NCBI RefSeq assembly: GCF_000814765.1
Contig: NZ_JWIC01000007.1
Location: forward strand, 372,001 to 436,000
DNA length: 64,000 nucleotides
Direction: 5' to 3'
Origin: Pseudoalteromonas luteoviolacea
GTDB lineage: Bacteria > Pseudomonadota > Gammaproteobacteria > Enterobacterales > Alteromonadaceae
The stretch's first letter is position 1, and the number at the start of each line of letters is the position of its first letter. Under the pieces are notes generated by a model. It saw only the letters and a program-made list of their open reading frames with translations. It was not told the origin of the DNA and did not search any database. Shown here one piece after another: positions 7,653 to 15,084 of this stretch. The position numbers and the translations under genes were made by a program.

Positions 7653-9731
7653 ATGAAAAATATAATTAAAATTATATCACTGCCTTTGTGCTTATTTTCA
7701 GTAAATAAAGCTTATGCTGAGCATACTCAAGCACAGTGGGTTGGTAAGTTCGATTTGTTGAGTCAGCAATATCAGGCACAGTATCCAAATAGCTTTAGCC
7801 GTTCTAGCAATTTAGCTTGGGCAGAAGCCTACTATTTAGATGCTTTAATAGAAATGTATCTAGGCACAAACAATCAAAACTATCTTGATACATTCATTTC
7901 ACGTGTAGATAAAGCGTTTGCGCTTGCCAAAGATGATACCGGAATGGGTGTAGATGGCTATAAAGGCTGGGGGGAGTGGGTTTATTCTATTGACGCAATT
8001 GAGAATTTTGGTGCAGAAGAAGCTGACTCGCAAGACAGTTCATTACCTGCAAACTGGTATCGCTGGCAGTCGACAGCTGAAACAGCCTATAGAAACACTG
8101 CAGATAAAGTCGATGACGGGAAGAGCCGTGCTGGATTTACTATTAAAACCGCACCCGACACTAATCGTTGGCATGTATTGCAAACCCCATTAAGAAACCC
8201 TCATAAAGCTAACGAGCATTTTGATCCGAATGGTAAGTACCAAATTAATTTTCATGCAAAAATTGAGAATTGCGATAGTGGTGTTAAAGGCCTTTTACAG
8301 GTTTATGATTTTACTGAAAGAAAGTTGCTATTAAACACATACGTTGAATCGCATAGTTTCACTAGCCATGTCGCGGAATTTATTGCGCCTTCCGATCCTT
8401 CTAATAATGTACATATCAGGTTATACGCAACAGATTATAAAAAGCACTGTACAGTCCACTTCGATAATATTCGTGTGAGATCTTGGCGTGAATACCTCGT
8501 CCACGATGGCATGATAACAGCACCGATAGCCAAGTTTATTAAATTGGCAAGGACAGGGCGGCTTGATGCACGTTTCAACTCTTGGGCCGATGGCTACTAT
8601 GATTTTTTGATAAATCATACATTTCCGAAGTGGGAAAAAGACCTACACAATACGTTAAATGGTAATTTAGTTTATTTGTTTGCCAATGATTCATCTAGCC
8701 GAAAGCCTGGCCAATCCTTACCTCATAACCAGTATCTTGCATTGCAGCGCACCTATGCTGAACTTGCTCAGGTTGAAGACAGTGATCCTAATCACCAATT
8801 TATGGCTAAACAGTTGATTGAGGCTTTTAAAAGTAGTCTGACGCTTGGTCAATATCAGGCAGATTCGGGCTTGTCAGTGAATAAATACGAATGGAGTTAT
8901 TGGAGCCTGCTGACTGACAAAGATACAACAAGTGATGGTTTTAATTGGACTGGAACAGAGGATACCAGTCACGGAAACTTAGATGTTGCAGCGGCTGTAA
9001 GTAGTTATCATGCAGGGCTTGGATTCAGCAAAGAGGAAATGAACTATTTTGCTAATACGGCTGACTTTATGATTTCACATTGTGCAAACTTTAGTAGGCA
9101 TGTGAACAAATGCTATGACTCCGAATCGCTAACGTCTTTAAGATGGTGGATGCAACTAGCTGAATTTAAGCCAAGTATTTATCATGACTCGGAAGTCAAA
9201 TTAACCTCAGTGTTTGATGCCATTCAAGGTGTCAATCAACGTTATTACATGGGCGCTATTGCACAGCTTGTTAAAGGATATAGGGTTTATGATCAGTCAT
9301 TTGATGTTGGGTTTGCAAATGCGTTACCAGCAGAATGGCGTCACTGGCAATCAACACCTGAGACTGTGTTTTTGAGCACGAACAGTGCATTTAGTGGTGC
9401 ACAAGGGTTAACTGTAAAAAACAAGCCAACTTATGGCTGGCAAGTTGCACAGAAGGTATTTAAGTACGAGCCTGGTGCGACGTATAGATTGGAATCTATG
9501 GCACGCGTATCATCTGGAGATGCAAACGGACGCATTATGATTTACGATGCAACGAGTAAAAAATCAATCGGCCAAAAGATCACCACAAGTAGAACTTGGT
9601 CGCCATTATCTATGGAATTTACAGTGCCAGAAACTGCAGGCCATCAGTTACAAATTTATTTGTACTCAACAAATTGGCAAGTTGACAGTGAAATCCATTT
9701 TGATGATTTGGAGATATACCGTATTAATTAA
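7653..9731 (+). CDS. Secreted helical-toroid protein with two CBM-like modules
   Basis: 692 residues from ATG 7653, which follows AAAGGAAAG and starts a signal peptide (MKNIIKIISLPLCLFSVNKAYA); the longer frame from 7548 lacks a site. Two homologous beta-rich modules lie at about residues 131-278 and 558-692. Both begin with LPAxWxxWQSTxET and end with an HFDxxxx motif, like the jelly-roll carbohydrate-binding modules CBM4/9/22. The segments before the first module and between the two are helical with aromatic repeats (AWAEAYYLDALIEMY, EDTSHGNLDVAAAVSSYHAG), resembling alpha/alpha-toroid glycosidases or lyases. So the first module appears inserted into the helical domain. An extracellular polysaccharide-binding or -degrading role is likely; no catalytic residues can be named. 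Confidence 0.65.
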   Translation: MKNIIKIISLPLCLFSVNKAYAEHTQAQWVGKFDLLSQQYQAQYPNSFSRSSNLAWAEAYYLDALIEMYLGTNNQNYLDTFISRVDKAFALAKDDTGMGVDGYKGWGEWVYSIDAIENFGAEEADSQDSSLPANWYRWQSTAETAYRNTADKVDDGKSRAGFTIKTAPDTNRWHVLQTPLRNPHKANEHFDPNGKYQINFHAKIENCDSGVKGLLQVYDFTERKLLLNTYVESHSFTSHVAEFIAPSDPSNNVHIRLYATDYKKHCTVHFDNIRVRSWREYLVHDGMITAPIAKFIKLARTGRLDARFNSWADGYYDFLINHTFPKWEKDLHNTLNGNLVYLFANDSSSRKPGQSLPHNQYLALQRTYAELAQVEDSDPNHQFMAKQLIEAFKSSLTLGQYQADSGLSVNKYEWSYWSLLTDKDTTSDGFNWTGTEDTSHGNLDVAAAVSSYHAGLGFSKEEMNYFANTADFMISHCANFSRHVNKCYDSESLTSLRWWMQLAEFKPSIYHDSEVKLTSVFDAIQGVNQRYYMGAIAQLVKGYRVYDQSFDVGFANALPAEWRHWQSTPETVFLSTNSAFSGAQGLTVKNKPTYGWQVAQKVFKYEPGATYRLESMARVSSGDANGRIMIYDATSKKSIGQKITTSRTWSPLSMEFTVPETAGHQLQIYLYSTNWQVDSEIHFDDLEIYRIN

Positions 9732-9741
9732 CTGATTCGTT

Positions 9742-9776
9742 GTGGCCAGCACAGCAAGGGCTGGCCACATTCTTTT
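9742..9776 (+). terminator. Rho-independent terminator
   Basis: Nine-base perfect arms GTGGCCAGC (9742-9750) and GCTGGCCAC (9760-9768), followed by ATTCTTTT. Confidence 0.85.
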
Positions 9777-10199
9777 AAAAAAGTGCTGTATAAGTTTGTA
9801 GGGTAAAATACGAGTGTGAGAAAATGGAACCTTGCTACAAACTGGATAGTTGATCACTTATGTTTAGCGCTGAACACTGTTACAAAAGCGGGGCCCATTG
9901 ATTTTTAATAGGGAGATGCAGGTTTACAAACCACGATAGTTAAAACCTAAACGATGGTTATGAAACACAATATATAATATCCGATAATTTATATTATGTT
10001 AAATAAGATTTTAACTGCTTAAAGCAAGGCTATGCCACTACTTTATTGACGCTTAAAAATGATTTTTAATTCAATTAAATGTCCAATACTTACCAGTATC
10101 GGACTTAATGGGGCTTTTGAGAAATGACACATGTTCGATATATCTTGCACTCGACTTAAGATATTAAGCTGTGTCTATTTTGGGTATGCTTGGGTTTCT
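9777..10199. other. Intergenic region without recognised gene
   Basis: 423 AT-rich bases. The only structure seen is an imperfect hairpin at 10081-10104 (GTCC/GGAC and ATACT/AGTAT with one mismatch), which could be a weak 3' end for the minus-strand gene that stops at 10200. Confidence 0.4.
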
Positions 10200-10652
10200 C
10201 TAATGCCAAACAGATACTGGAAATGACAAACGCATAAATGTCCGTGATATTAAATCGAGCTTCTCACCAAATTCGATAATTTCATCGTTAGTCCAACCAT
10301 CTGGGTGCAACCAATTTTCGTCTTCTAGCTCGCACAGTATACCTAGCTCTTTATCTATCATGCTCAGTGGCGCTGCGGCTAAGCCCCAAAGCATCACGAG
10401 CTTGCCTTCGGTCTCGTGGTTTCGGGGTGTATTGGACTCCAATGAGCGAAAATACTTTTTGGTTTCCATCAGTGCCTTTGACACTTCAAGCAAAATTGCA
10501 TCTCTGAGATAATGTTTATCCATTGAGATTGAATACAGTTTCAATGCCACTTCGTTGAGTTTATCTATTAACTCATTGTGCGCTTGGCTATGGTGTCTTT
10601 CAAACATTTCAACGTAAGCATCTTGTGCTGTGGTTGTTGGTTTAAGTGCCAT
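10200..10652 (-). CDS. Hypothetical cytoplasmic helical protein
   Basis: 150 residues, no signal peptide or membrane segment. The sequence is predicted to be mostly helical (AHNELIDKLNEVALKLYSIS, LRDAILLEVSKALMETKKYF) with an acidic, Trp-containing tail ending in SVWH. AGAGGAAG lies about eight bases before the ATG, which supports the start. I do not recognise a family. It stands alone just downstream (in its own direction) of the small-peptide cluster, but a 560-base gap and a terminator separate them, so functional linkage is not implied. Confidence 0.6.
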   Translation of the reverse strand: MALKPTTTAQDAYVEMFERHHSQAHNELIDKLNEVALKLYSISMDKHYLRDAILLEVSKALMETKKYFRSLESNTPRNHETEGKLVMLWGLAAAPLSMIDKELGILCELEDENWLHPDGWTNDEIIEFGEKLDLISRTFMRLSFPVSVWH

Positions 10653-10965
10653 CTTATCTACTTCCTCTGCTTACATGTTATTAGAGTTGAACTGATTGAA
10701 ATCGCTCTATGCATTGTTAGGTTTAGCAACTCAAAGCGCAAAATGACAAATAAAATTATTGATATTTTTTGATTAATTTTTGTGTGAGCTTTAGTTGGTT
10801 GAATTTATTAAGATTGGTGCAAGTGCCCTACTGTTGATTTGTTCCTTAAATTTTTACAGGTTTGTTGAGTATCTTCACGTTTTTAAAATCAGAACCTTAA
10901 AAAGTGTTTTTCCTTTCAAATTACCTTTGGCCTGTGGTCGTTACACAAAGCTATCTACAATACCT
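10653..10965. other. Intergenic region before peptide cluster
   Basis: 313 AT-rich bases between the hypothetical gene and the terminator of the last small-peptide gene. A 66-codon open frame on the plus strand from 10795 has no ribosome site and runs over that terminator, so I see no gene here. Confidence 0.4.
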
Positions 10966-10986
10966 GAAAAAGCCGCGCAGCGGCTT
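10966..10986 (-). terminator. Terminator of peptide gene B2
   Basis: On the minus strand AAGCCGC-TGC-GCGGCTT followed by T residues (arms at 10970-10976 and 10980-10986). The same GCCGC/GCGGC stem recurs at 11499-11513 behind the paralogous gene, so it was duplicated with it. Confidence 0.8.
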
Positions 10987-10989
10987 ATA

Positions 10990-11088
10990 TCATAATTTGT
11001 TTGACTGAGGGGGTCCTCCTTGGTCGCCACCACCAGTCACACCACCCACTACTTTTTTTAATTCTTTTGTAGGGATTAATTCGATCAT
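10990..11088 (-). CDS. Double-glycine-leader precursor peptide B2
   Basis: 32 residues starting MIELIPTKELKKVVGG, then a Gly-rich core VTGGGDQGGPPQSNKL. The first half matches the double-glycine leader pattern (hydrophobic residues spaced before ELxxVxGG) that C39-type ABC transporter-peptidases cut after GG in bacteriocins and many RiPPs. AAGGAAAG lies four bases before the ATG, giving strong translational support for so short a frame. It has its own terminator. Its first twelve codons encode the same residues as paralogue B1 except at the end, while the core differs, the usual precursor pattern of conserved leader and variable core. The maturation route is unknown; no transporter or enzyme is nearby. 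Confidence 0.72.
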   Translation of the reverse strand: MIELIPTKELKKVVGGVTGGGDQGGPPQSNKL

Positions 11089-11163
11089 AAGACTTTCCTT
11101 TTTAATTAGAGTTGGGTTTTATTTAGTTGAGAGCGGAAGGCTATCGATACCTCTGTTACCAAT

Positions 11164-11294
11164 TCAACTTTTAGCTTTCTGTAATTCTTTAGCCGTTAGA
11201 CAGTATGAAGCTGGAGTGCCACCACACGATCCCCAACGCTGTTATCTCCAGTGACAGCCCATTTTAGGTCTTGAACTGCTATATTTTTATTCAT
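11164..11294 (-). pseudogene. Precursor peptide A2, frameshifted copy
   Basis: As read, the frame encodes 32 residues (MNKNIAVQDLKWAVTGDNSV... ending LQLHTV at 11196). Compared with A1, two bases (TG on the coding strand, near 11224-11227 inside a GTGTGGTGG tract) are extra. Removing them restores GDRGGTPASY and a tail ending LQKAKS, 42 residues in total with a stop at 11164, closely parallel to A1. So this is probably an inactivated or variant copy produced by slippage in a short GTG repeat. AAGGG lies about ten bases upstream of the ATG. The leader has also drifted (KWAVTG instead of KRVVAG). Confidence 0.6.
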
Positions 11295-11492
11295 TTTATT
11301 AATGCCCTTTTGTAAAACTGAACCTAATCGCTGTTGATGTGAATTCGAAAGGTTATTGGTTAATCTGTGAATATTTAAAATTTCAACTAACATATTGTAA
11401 ATATGGAAAATTATGTCAGCCAAGGTCTAAATGTTCAGAATTTAGTTTGGTCCAATCGTAACTAGTAACTAATATGCTCCCAAAACTTAAGT

Positions 11493-11514
11493 AAAAAAGC
11501 CGCACATAGCGGCT
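11493..11514 (-). terminator. Terminator of peptide gene B1
   Basis: On the minus strand AGCCGC-TATGT-GCGGCT followed by six T residues (arms at 11499-11503 and 11509-11513), eight bases after the B1 stop. Confidence 0.82.
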
Positions 11515-11521
11515 AATATAT

Positions 11522-11617
11522 CTACTTACGGGTATGAGGAGGACCACCTTGGTGGCAATTACCAGCCACGCCGCCAGCTATTTTTTTTAATTCTTTAGTT
11601 GGGATTAATTCGATCAT
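11522..11617 (-). CDS. Double-glycine-leader precursor peptide B1
   Basis: 31 residues: leader MIELIPTKELKKIAGG, then core VAGNCHQGGPPHTRK. It shares with B2 the complete leader start, the GG end and the core element QGGPP, but has a Cys-His in place of Gly-Asp, which could matter for modification or metal binding. AAGGAAAA is five bases before the ATG. It lies 57 bases downstream of A1 on the same strand and ends in a terminator of the same type as B2, so A1-B1 probably form a transcription unit. The pattern suggests secretion through a C39-type peptidase-transporter encoded elsewhere. Confidence 0.72.
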   Translation of the reverse strand: MIELIPTKELKKIAGGVAGNCHQGGPPHTRK

Positions 11618-11673
11618 ATTGTTTTCCTTTTTTAATGACAGATAATTTTATTGAGTACGGTGCGGTGGACAAC

Positions 11674-11820
11674 CTAAATGTCAGCACCCTTTTCACTTGC
11701 AACTTTTTGTATTTCTATAGTCGTTTGAATGTAAGAAGCTGGAGGGCCACCACGATCCCCACCGTTGTTAATGCCAGCGACAACCCGTTTTAGGTCTTTA
11801 ACTGCTATATTTGTATTCAC
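11674..11820 (-). CDS. Precursor peptide A1
   Basis: 48 residues from a GTG start with AGGAG nine bases upstream. The leader-like part MNTNIAVKDLKRVVAG aligns with the B-type TKELKKVVGG; the following INNGGDRGGPP aligns with the GGGDQGGPP of B2. Unlike the B peptides it carries a longer hydrophilic tail (ASYIQTTIEIQKVASEKG, then ADI). All four genes therefore belong to one paralogous family with K-[DE]-L-K-x-[VIA]-[VA]-x-G and G-x-x-GG-[PT]-P. Its role is unknown; it may be a precursor, or a companion peptide of B1. Confidence 0.65.
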   Translation of the reverse strand: MNTNIAVKDLKRVVAGINNGGDRGGPPASYIQTTIEIQKVASEKGADI

Positions 11821-12001
11821 TTTCTTAATCTCCTTTTGTGAAATTGAAACTACTCTGTCACGTGCATTTTGCTTAGGTAAGTAAAATTACTAGGAGTAAT
11901 TAAAAGCATGTGTATGGCGGTTTAAAGCATGATTTAAAACTAAGTAAAATCCATGCTTTCTATTTAAGAGGTAATTTGATTTAAAAAAGTTCCCTAAATA
12001 A

Positions 12002-12463
12002 TTACTTTATACCTTGAAGTAGCTTTTTCGATAGCGTGTCCAGCTCTTCGATTTCCCAAGTCGGTTTTTCGTTCAGACCAAAATGTTCGCAGGTTGTATT
12101 GAGTTCTTCAATCATTTGTTGCTCCCTATTATTTAGATTTTCTTTTTCCACATTTTCAATTGGGTAATGCTTAACTTCCCAGTTTTGTTTGTGTGCTAGG
12201 GCTAACACTAGGTGCACGTAACGATATTTTAGATTGCTAGGTGATTGCGGTTCACCGTTACGTTTTGTCTTTGGTCGCCTTGCTTTGCCATCTAAAATTC
12301 TGGCGACATTTCTGCGGTATTCATTTAATCTAGATTTTGTAGATGCTTTTCCAATGTAATTAAACTCTGTTTGACCTGTATTGATGCAAATATGGTAAAG
12401 AAATGGCAGTCGAAGGTTTACTTTTTTGGGGTTAGTCCATTTGTAGATTTTCATATTACACAT
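12002..12463 (-). CDS. GIY-YIG-like nuclease-fold protein
   Basis: 153 residues. The N-terminal half carries the elements of a GIY-YIG domain: YHICINTG (in place of GIY), then FNYIGKAS with the YIG motif, followed by the conserved Arg in KSRLNEYRRNV, and a later NNREQQMIEELN whose Glu matches the metal-binding residue. The middle is basic (KARRPKTKRNG), suiting nucleic-acid contact. No HTH or fused domain is present, so it may be a restriction-, repair- or mobile-element-derived nuclease. Start could be the first ATG or the ATG three codons later; neither has a strong ribosome site. It lies upstream of the peptide cluster on the same strand, 180 bases from gene A1. Confidence 0.6.
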   Translation of the reverse strand: MCNMKIYKWTNPKKVNLRLPFLYHICINTGQTEFNYIGKASTKSRLNEYRRNVARILDGKARRPKTKRNGEPQSPSNLKYRYVHLVLALAHKQNWEVKHYPIENVEKENLNNREQQMIEELNTTCEHFGLNEKPTWEIEELDTLSKKLLQGIK

Positions 12464-12804
12464 TTAGTTGTAGTTTGTACTAAGCATAATATTTGTACAA
12501 GTTGGAAGTGTTAACCAACTAATATGTAGAATATTTTTACGGCTAATTTTCTATTCCAACCCTGCTATTCTAAACTCATTGATTCAAAGATGAGCACTCA
12601 AAATGGGAACTCTAAGTGTGACCATTACGGGATTTTCAGCGCTGGATTACACCGACTAAAACCTTAATGCGTATGCGCTAACAGTTGTTTGTACTTTCAA
12701 GTATTTTGAGTTTGCCCAATGTAGAGTAGATCGGAAGTATCTGAATTAATGCGGATTTCTTCAATGGTGTTGATCGTATTTAGAATATAGTTTAACCGGT
12801 TCAA
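12464..12804. other. Intergenic region without recognised gene
   Basis: 341 bases between the GIY-YIG gene and the terminator of the lectin-protein gene. Only very short frames are present; I see no repeats or mobile-element ends. Confidence 0.4.
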
Positions 12805-12839
12805 CTAAAAACCTTACCGGAAAGCGCATCACTTTCCGG
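12805..12839 (-). terminator. Terminator of ricin-domain gene
   Basis: Eight-base perfect arms CCGGAAAG (12817-12824) and CTTTCCGG (12832-12839); on the minus strand the stem is followed by TAAGGTTTTT. Confidence 0.85.
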
Positions 12840-12854
12840 CAGAGTGTCTGTGTA

Positions 12855-14660
12855 TTAGTTCGAAATAACCACGTTGTTGTGCCTTGTTAGCACTGGGCAA
12901 TCCCACAAATGTGTTCTTGTGAAATTGTGCGGTGTTGGTGCATCTACACAGCGAGATGGTTGTAGAACCGTTTTTAACTGGCCATTAACATACTCAAATT
13001 GCTGTGTTGGGCTGGTGTTACAGTCCCAAATCATCAGTTTTTCACCGTTGCTTGTTGCTGAGTTTCTGTAATCTAAGCACTTGTTATAGTCTACTTTGCT
13101 TCTTACTTTTCCATCATTGGTGAACAACCATTTTTGGTTCGCACCATTGTGACAGTCATGCAGCATGATGTCTTGACCATTGCTAGGGTGATACCCTGCA
13201 ATATCTAAACACCTATCGAATAGTTTCATCTCAACATGTTTTTCAATGCCTAGATAATTGTCATTCCAAGTGTGTGGATCTGCGGCTTCTAACCATCTTA
13301 CTGTATTTTTCATATTACCTTTACCAGCACTACTCCAAGAGAACAAATAGTCTGAGTCATTAGGTAAACAAAGGTAATTATCTTGCCATGTATGCGGATC
13401 TGCTAATTCGATGATTTGCGTACAGCGCATGCCGTCAATTGGGCCTGCAAAAGACCATTTCATACCAAGATCTTGGGATGAACAAAAATAGTTGTCGTGC
13501 CACGTATGCGGATCTGCGGGCTCTACTGTTTGTACACAGTACATACCATCCACTTTACCGAATGATTTAAATGTAAATGATACACCACCTAATGCAGTGT
13601 GCTGGTCCAAAGCATGGACACCGGTAAGCGCACTTATAGACAAATCTTGTTGATTACAATCAACGCCGTTCGCTTGTAATCGACCGTTTTGGCATTCTTT
13701 AAATACAACTTGTCTCGATGTGCTACCAGCTTGCAAGCTAATTGGGTTTGCACTGACGCCAACCGCAGTCATTTTATGTTGATTTCGCAAAGCCTGCACG
13801 TCAACCAGCGCAAGGAAGTCACTGCTATTCAACGAAGCAAATGCAAGGCTGACTTTCATTTTTTTAACTGTGCTTGATAGGCTTACGCTGTTTCCGGATA
13901 CCTGTAAAGGCGGGTTTTTGTGGTAGCCAACAGAAAATTTTAATTGGTTATTTGGCGTCCCTGGGTTCACAGCCTGAACAAAAAAGCTCATGATTGGTTC
14001 GTGGCGGTTTGAATGATGGCCATACTTGATGCGTTCAAGTTCGTTCACGTCAACAGCAACCCCTACTCCTAGATTACCTTTATTAACCATAAACATCAGA
14101 GATTGTGCGCCATCATATGTTTTTACCTGATCGACGACCAGCTTTAACGTATGATAATCAATGTCTTTTATTAGGCTGTGTACGATGGTTCTTGCCACTT
14201 CAACGTTGTTCTCATTCACGCCATCAACTAATGCTTCTAATTGACCTAAGTGGTGTGCATTGGTGACTGCAACAGTGGCAAAATGTTCAAGTGCGGCGAG
14301 TTTTTGTTGTTGGTCTGCTACAAATGTACCAATGTTGTCCAAAGTAGCAAGTTGCTGAGCAAGTGATATGGCTTTGCCAGTAATCGCTGAAGAATCAACA
14401 CCAACCAAATTAGTTGCACTATTTACAACATTTGCACCGTGTCTCAATGTGTCAATTGCAATAGTTGTCACAGGGCTTGTAACATGTCTAACTACTTGTG
14501 CTACTTGTGAAACGGCACCACCAACAGTCCCGATTGGATCTTTAAAGAAGTCACCTATGCTCCCCCAGCCAAATGCATTTGCTTGGTTAGTCATCACCAT
14601 AGAACCCGCCACCACAGAGGCAACGACTGCTGAATTTACGATCCCTTTTCGTGAACCCAT
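12855..14660 (-). CDS. Secreted protein with DPHTW repeats and ricin-type lectin domain
   Basis: 601 residues with a signal peptide (VVASVVAGSMVMTNQANA). Residues 30-200 are helical and Ala/Val-rich. Residues 200-320 look like a beta-sandwich. A motif ADPHTWxDNY recurs at 382-391, 420-429 and 460-469, each within a roughly 40-residue unit containing Trp and, in the first two, Cys directly after the motif. The C-terminal 125 residues form a ricin-type beta-trefoil with three CLD-like starts (RCLDIAG, KCLDYRN, RCVDAPT) and QxW/QxF ends (NQKWLF, TQQFEY). The lectin domain implies glycan binding outside the cell; the whole could be a toxin-like, adhesin-like or defence protein. GGAG is six bases before the ATG. 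The gene is monocistronic with its own terminator. Confidence 0.72.
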   Translation of the reverse strand: MGSRKGIVNSAVVASVVAGSMVMTNQANAFGWGSIGDFFKDPIGTVGGAVSQVAQVVRHVTSPVTTIAIDTLRHGANVVNSATNLVGVDSSAITGKAISLAQQLATLDNIGTFVADQQQKLAALEHFATVAVTNAHHLGQLEALVDGVNENNVEVARTIVHSLIKDIDYHTLKLVVDQVKTYDGAQSLMFMVNKGNLGVGVAVDVNELERIKYGHHSNRHEPIMSFFVQAVNPGTPNNQLKFSVGYHKNPPLQVSGNSVSLSSTVKKMKVSLAFASLNSSDFLALVDVQALRNQHKMTAVGVSANPISLQAGSTSRQVVFKECQNGRLQANGVDCNQQDLSISALTGVHALDQHTALGGVSFTFKSFGKVDGMYCVQTVEPADPHTWHDNYFCSSQDLGMKWSFAGPIDGMRCTQIIELADPHTWQDNYLCLPNDSDYLFSWSSAGKGNMKNTVRWLEAADPHTWNDNYLGIEKHVEMKLFDRCLDIAGYHPSNGQDIMLHDCHNGANQKWLFTNDGKVRSKVDYNKCLDYRNSATSNGEKLMIWDCNTSPTQQFEYVNGQLKTVLQPSRCVDAPTPHNFTRTHLWDCPVLTRHNNVVISN

Positions 14661-15084
14661 TATTTACTCCAAATTTATTATTGTTTAATTACACGACGCT
14701 CAAAGACATGCACAATGGCCTTGAATTCGTTTTGTAAATTACATCAATGAGGTGGGGTGTTCTATTACACTGTATTACAGATGTAAATAATGTGACTTTT
14801 TTATTGCGTTGGCGCGTTGAAGTAATAGACAGTCTTACAATCAAGCCTGTAAGCAAAGGAGTTAGGTATTTGGACTGTTTTGTCGTCTTTAAATAAGGCG
14901 TTTTATTATGACAATATATACAACCGCTCAAGCTAAGCGCTGATATGTGGCTTTAACATGATGGTAAGTCTTACAAGAGTCAGGTTTGATGATTCTCTCT
15001 TTGTAAACAATTGGTCAAATGAGTGTGGTGAAATCCGATTGTCAGCTACAATTTATAAGTGGCTTAATGATTGAGGCATAGATA
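14661..15084. other. Divergent intergenic region
   Basis: 424 bases between divergent genes, presumably holding both promoters. An 80-codon frame on the minus strand has no ribosome site or family resemblance and is not called. Confidence 0.4.

Larger units (their letters stand above)
10966..11845 (-). repeat. Tandem duplication of a two-gene peptide unit
   Basis: Copy 1 (11493-about 11845) and copy 2 (10966-about 11320) each contain, in the direction of transcription, a short A-type gene, a B-type gene and a GCCGC/GCGGC terminator. The distance between A starts is 526 bases and between B starts 529 bases. Similarity also extends upstream of the A genes (CCTTTTGT-AAA-GAA). Copy 2 carries a two-base insertion in gene A. 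Confidence 0.8.

Noticed and set aside
10795..10995. 66-codon plus-strand frame near the peptide array
   Set aside because: No ribosome site; it overlaps the terminator and end of peptide gene B2 on the other strand.
11599..11793. 64-codon plus-strand frame inside the peptide array
   Set aside because: It is the antisense of genes A1 and B1, which have better support.
14689..14931. 80-codon minus-strand frame upstream of the ricin-domain gene
   Set aside because: No ribosome site, low-complexity composition, and it fills a divergent promoter region.
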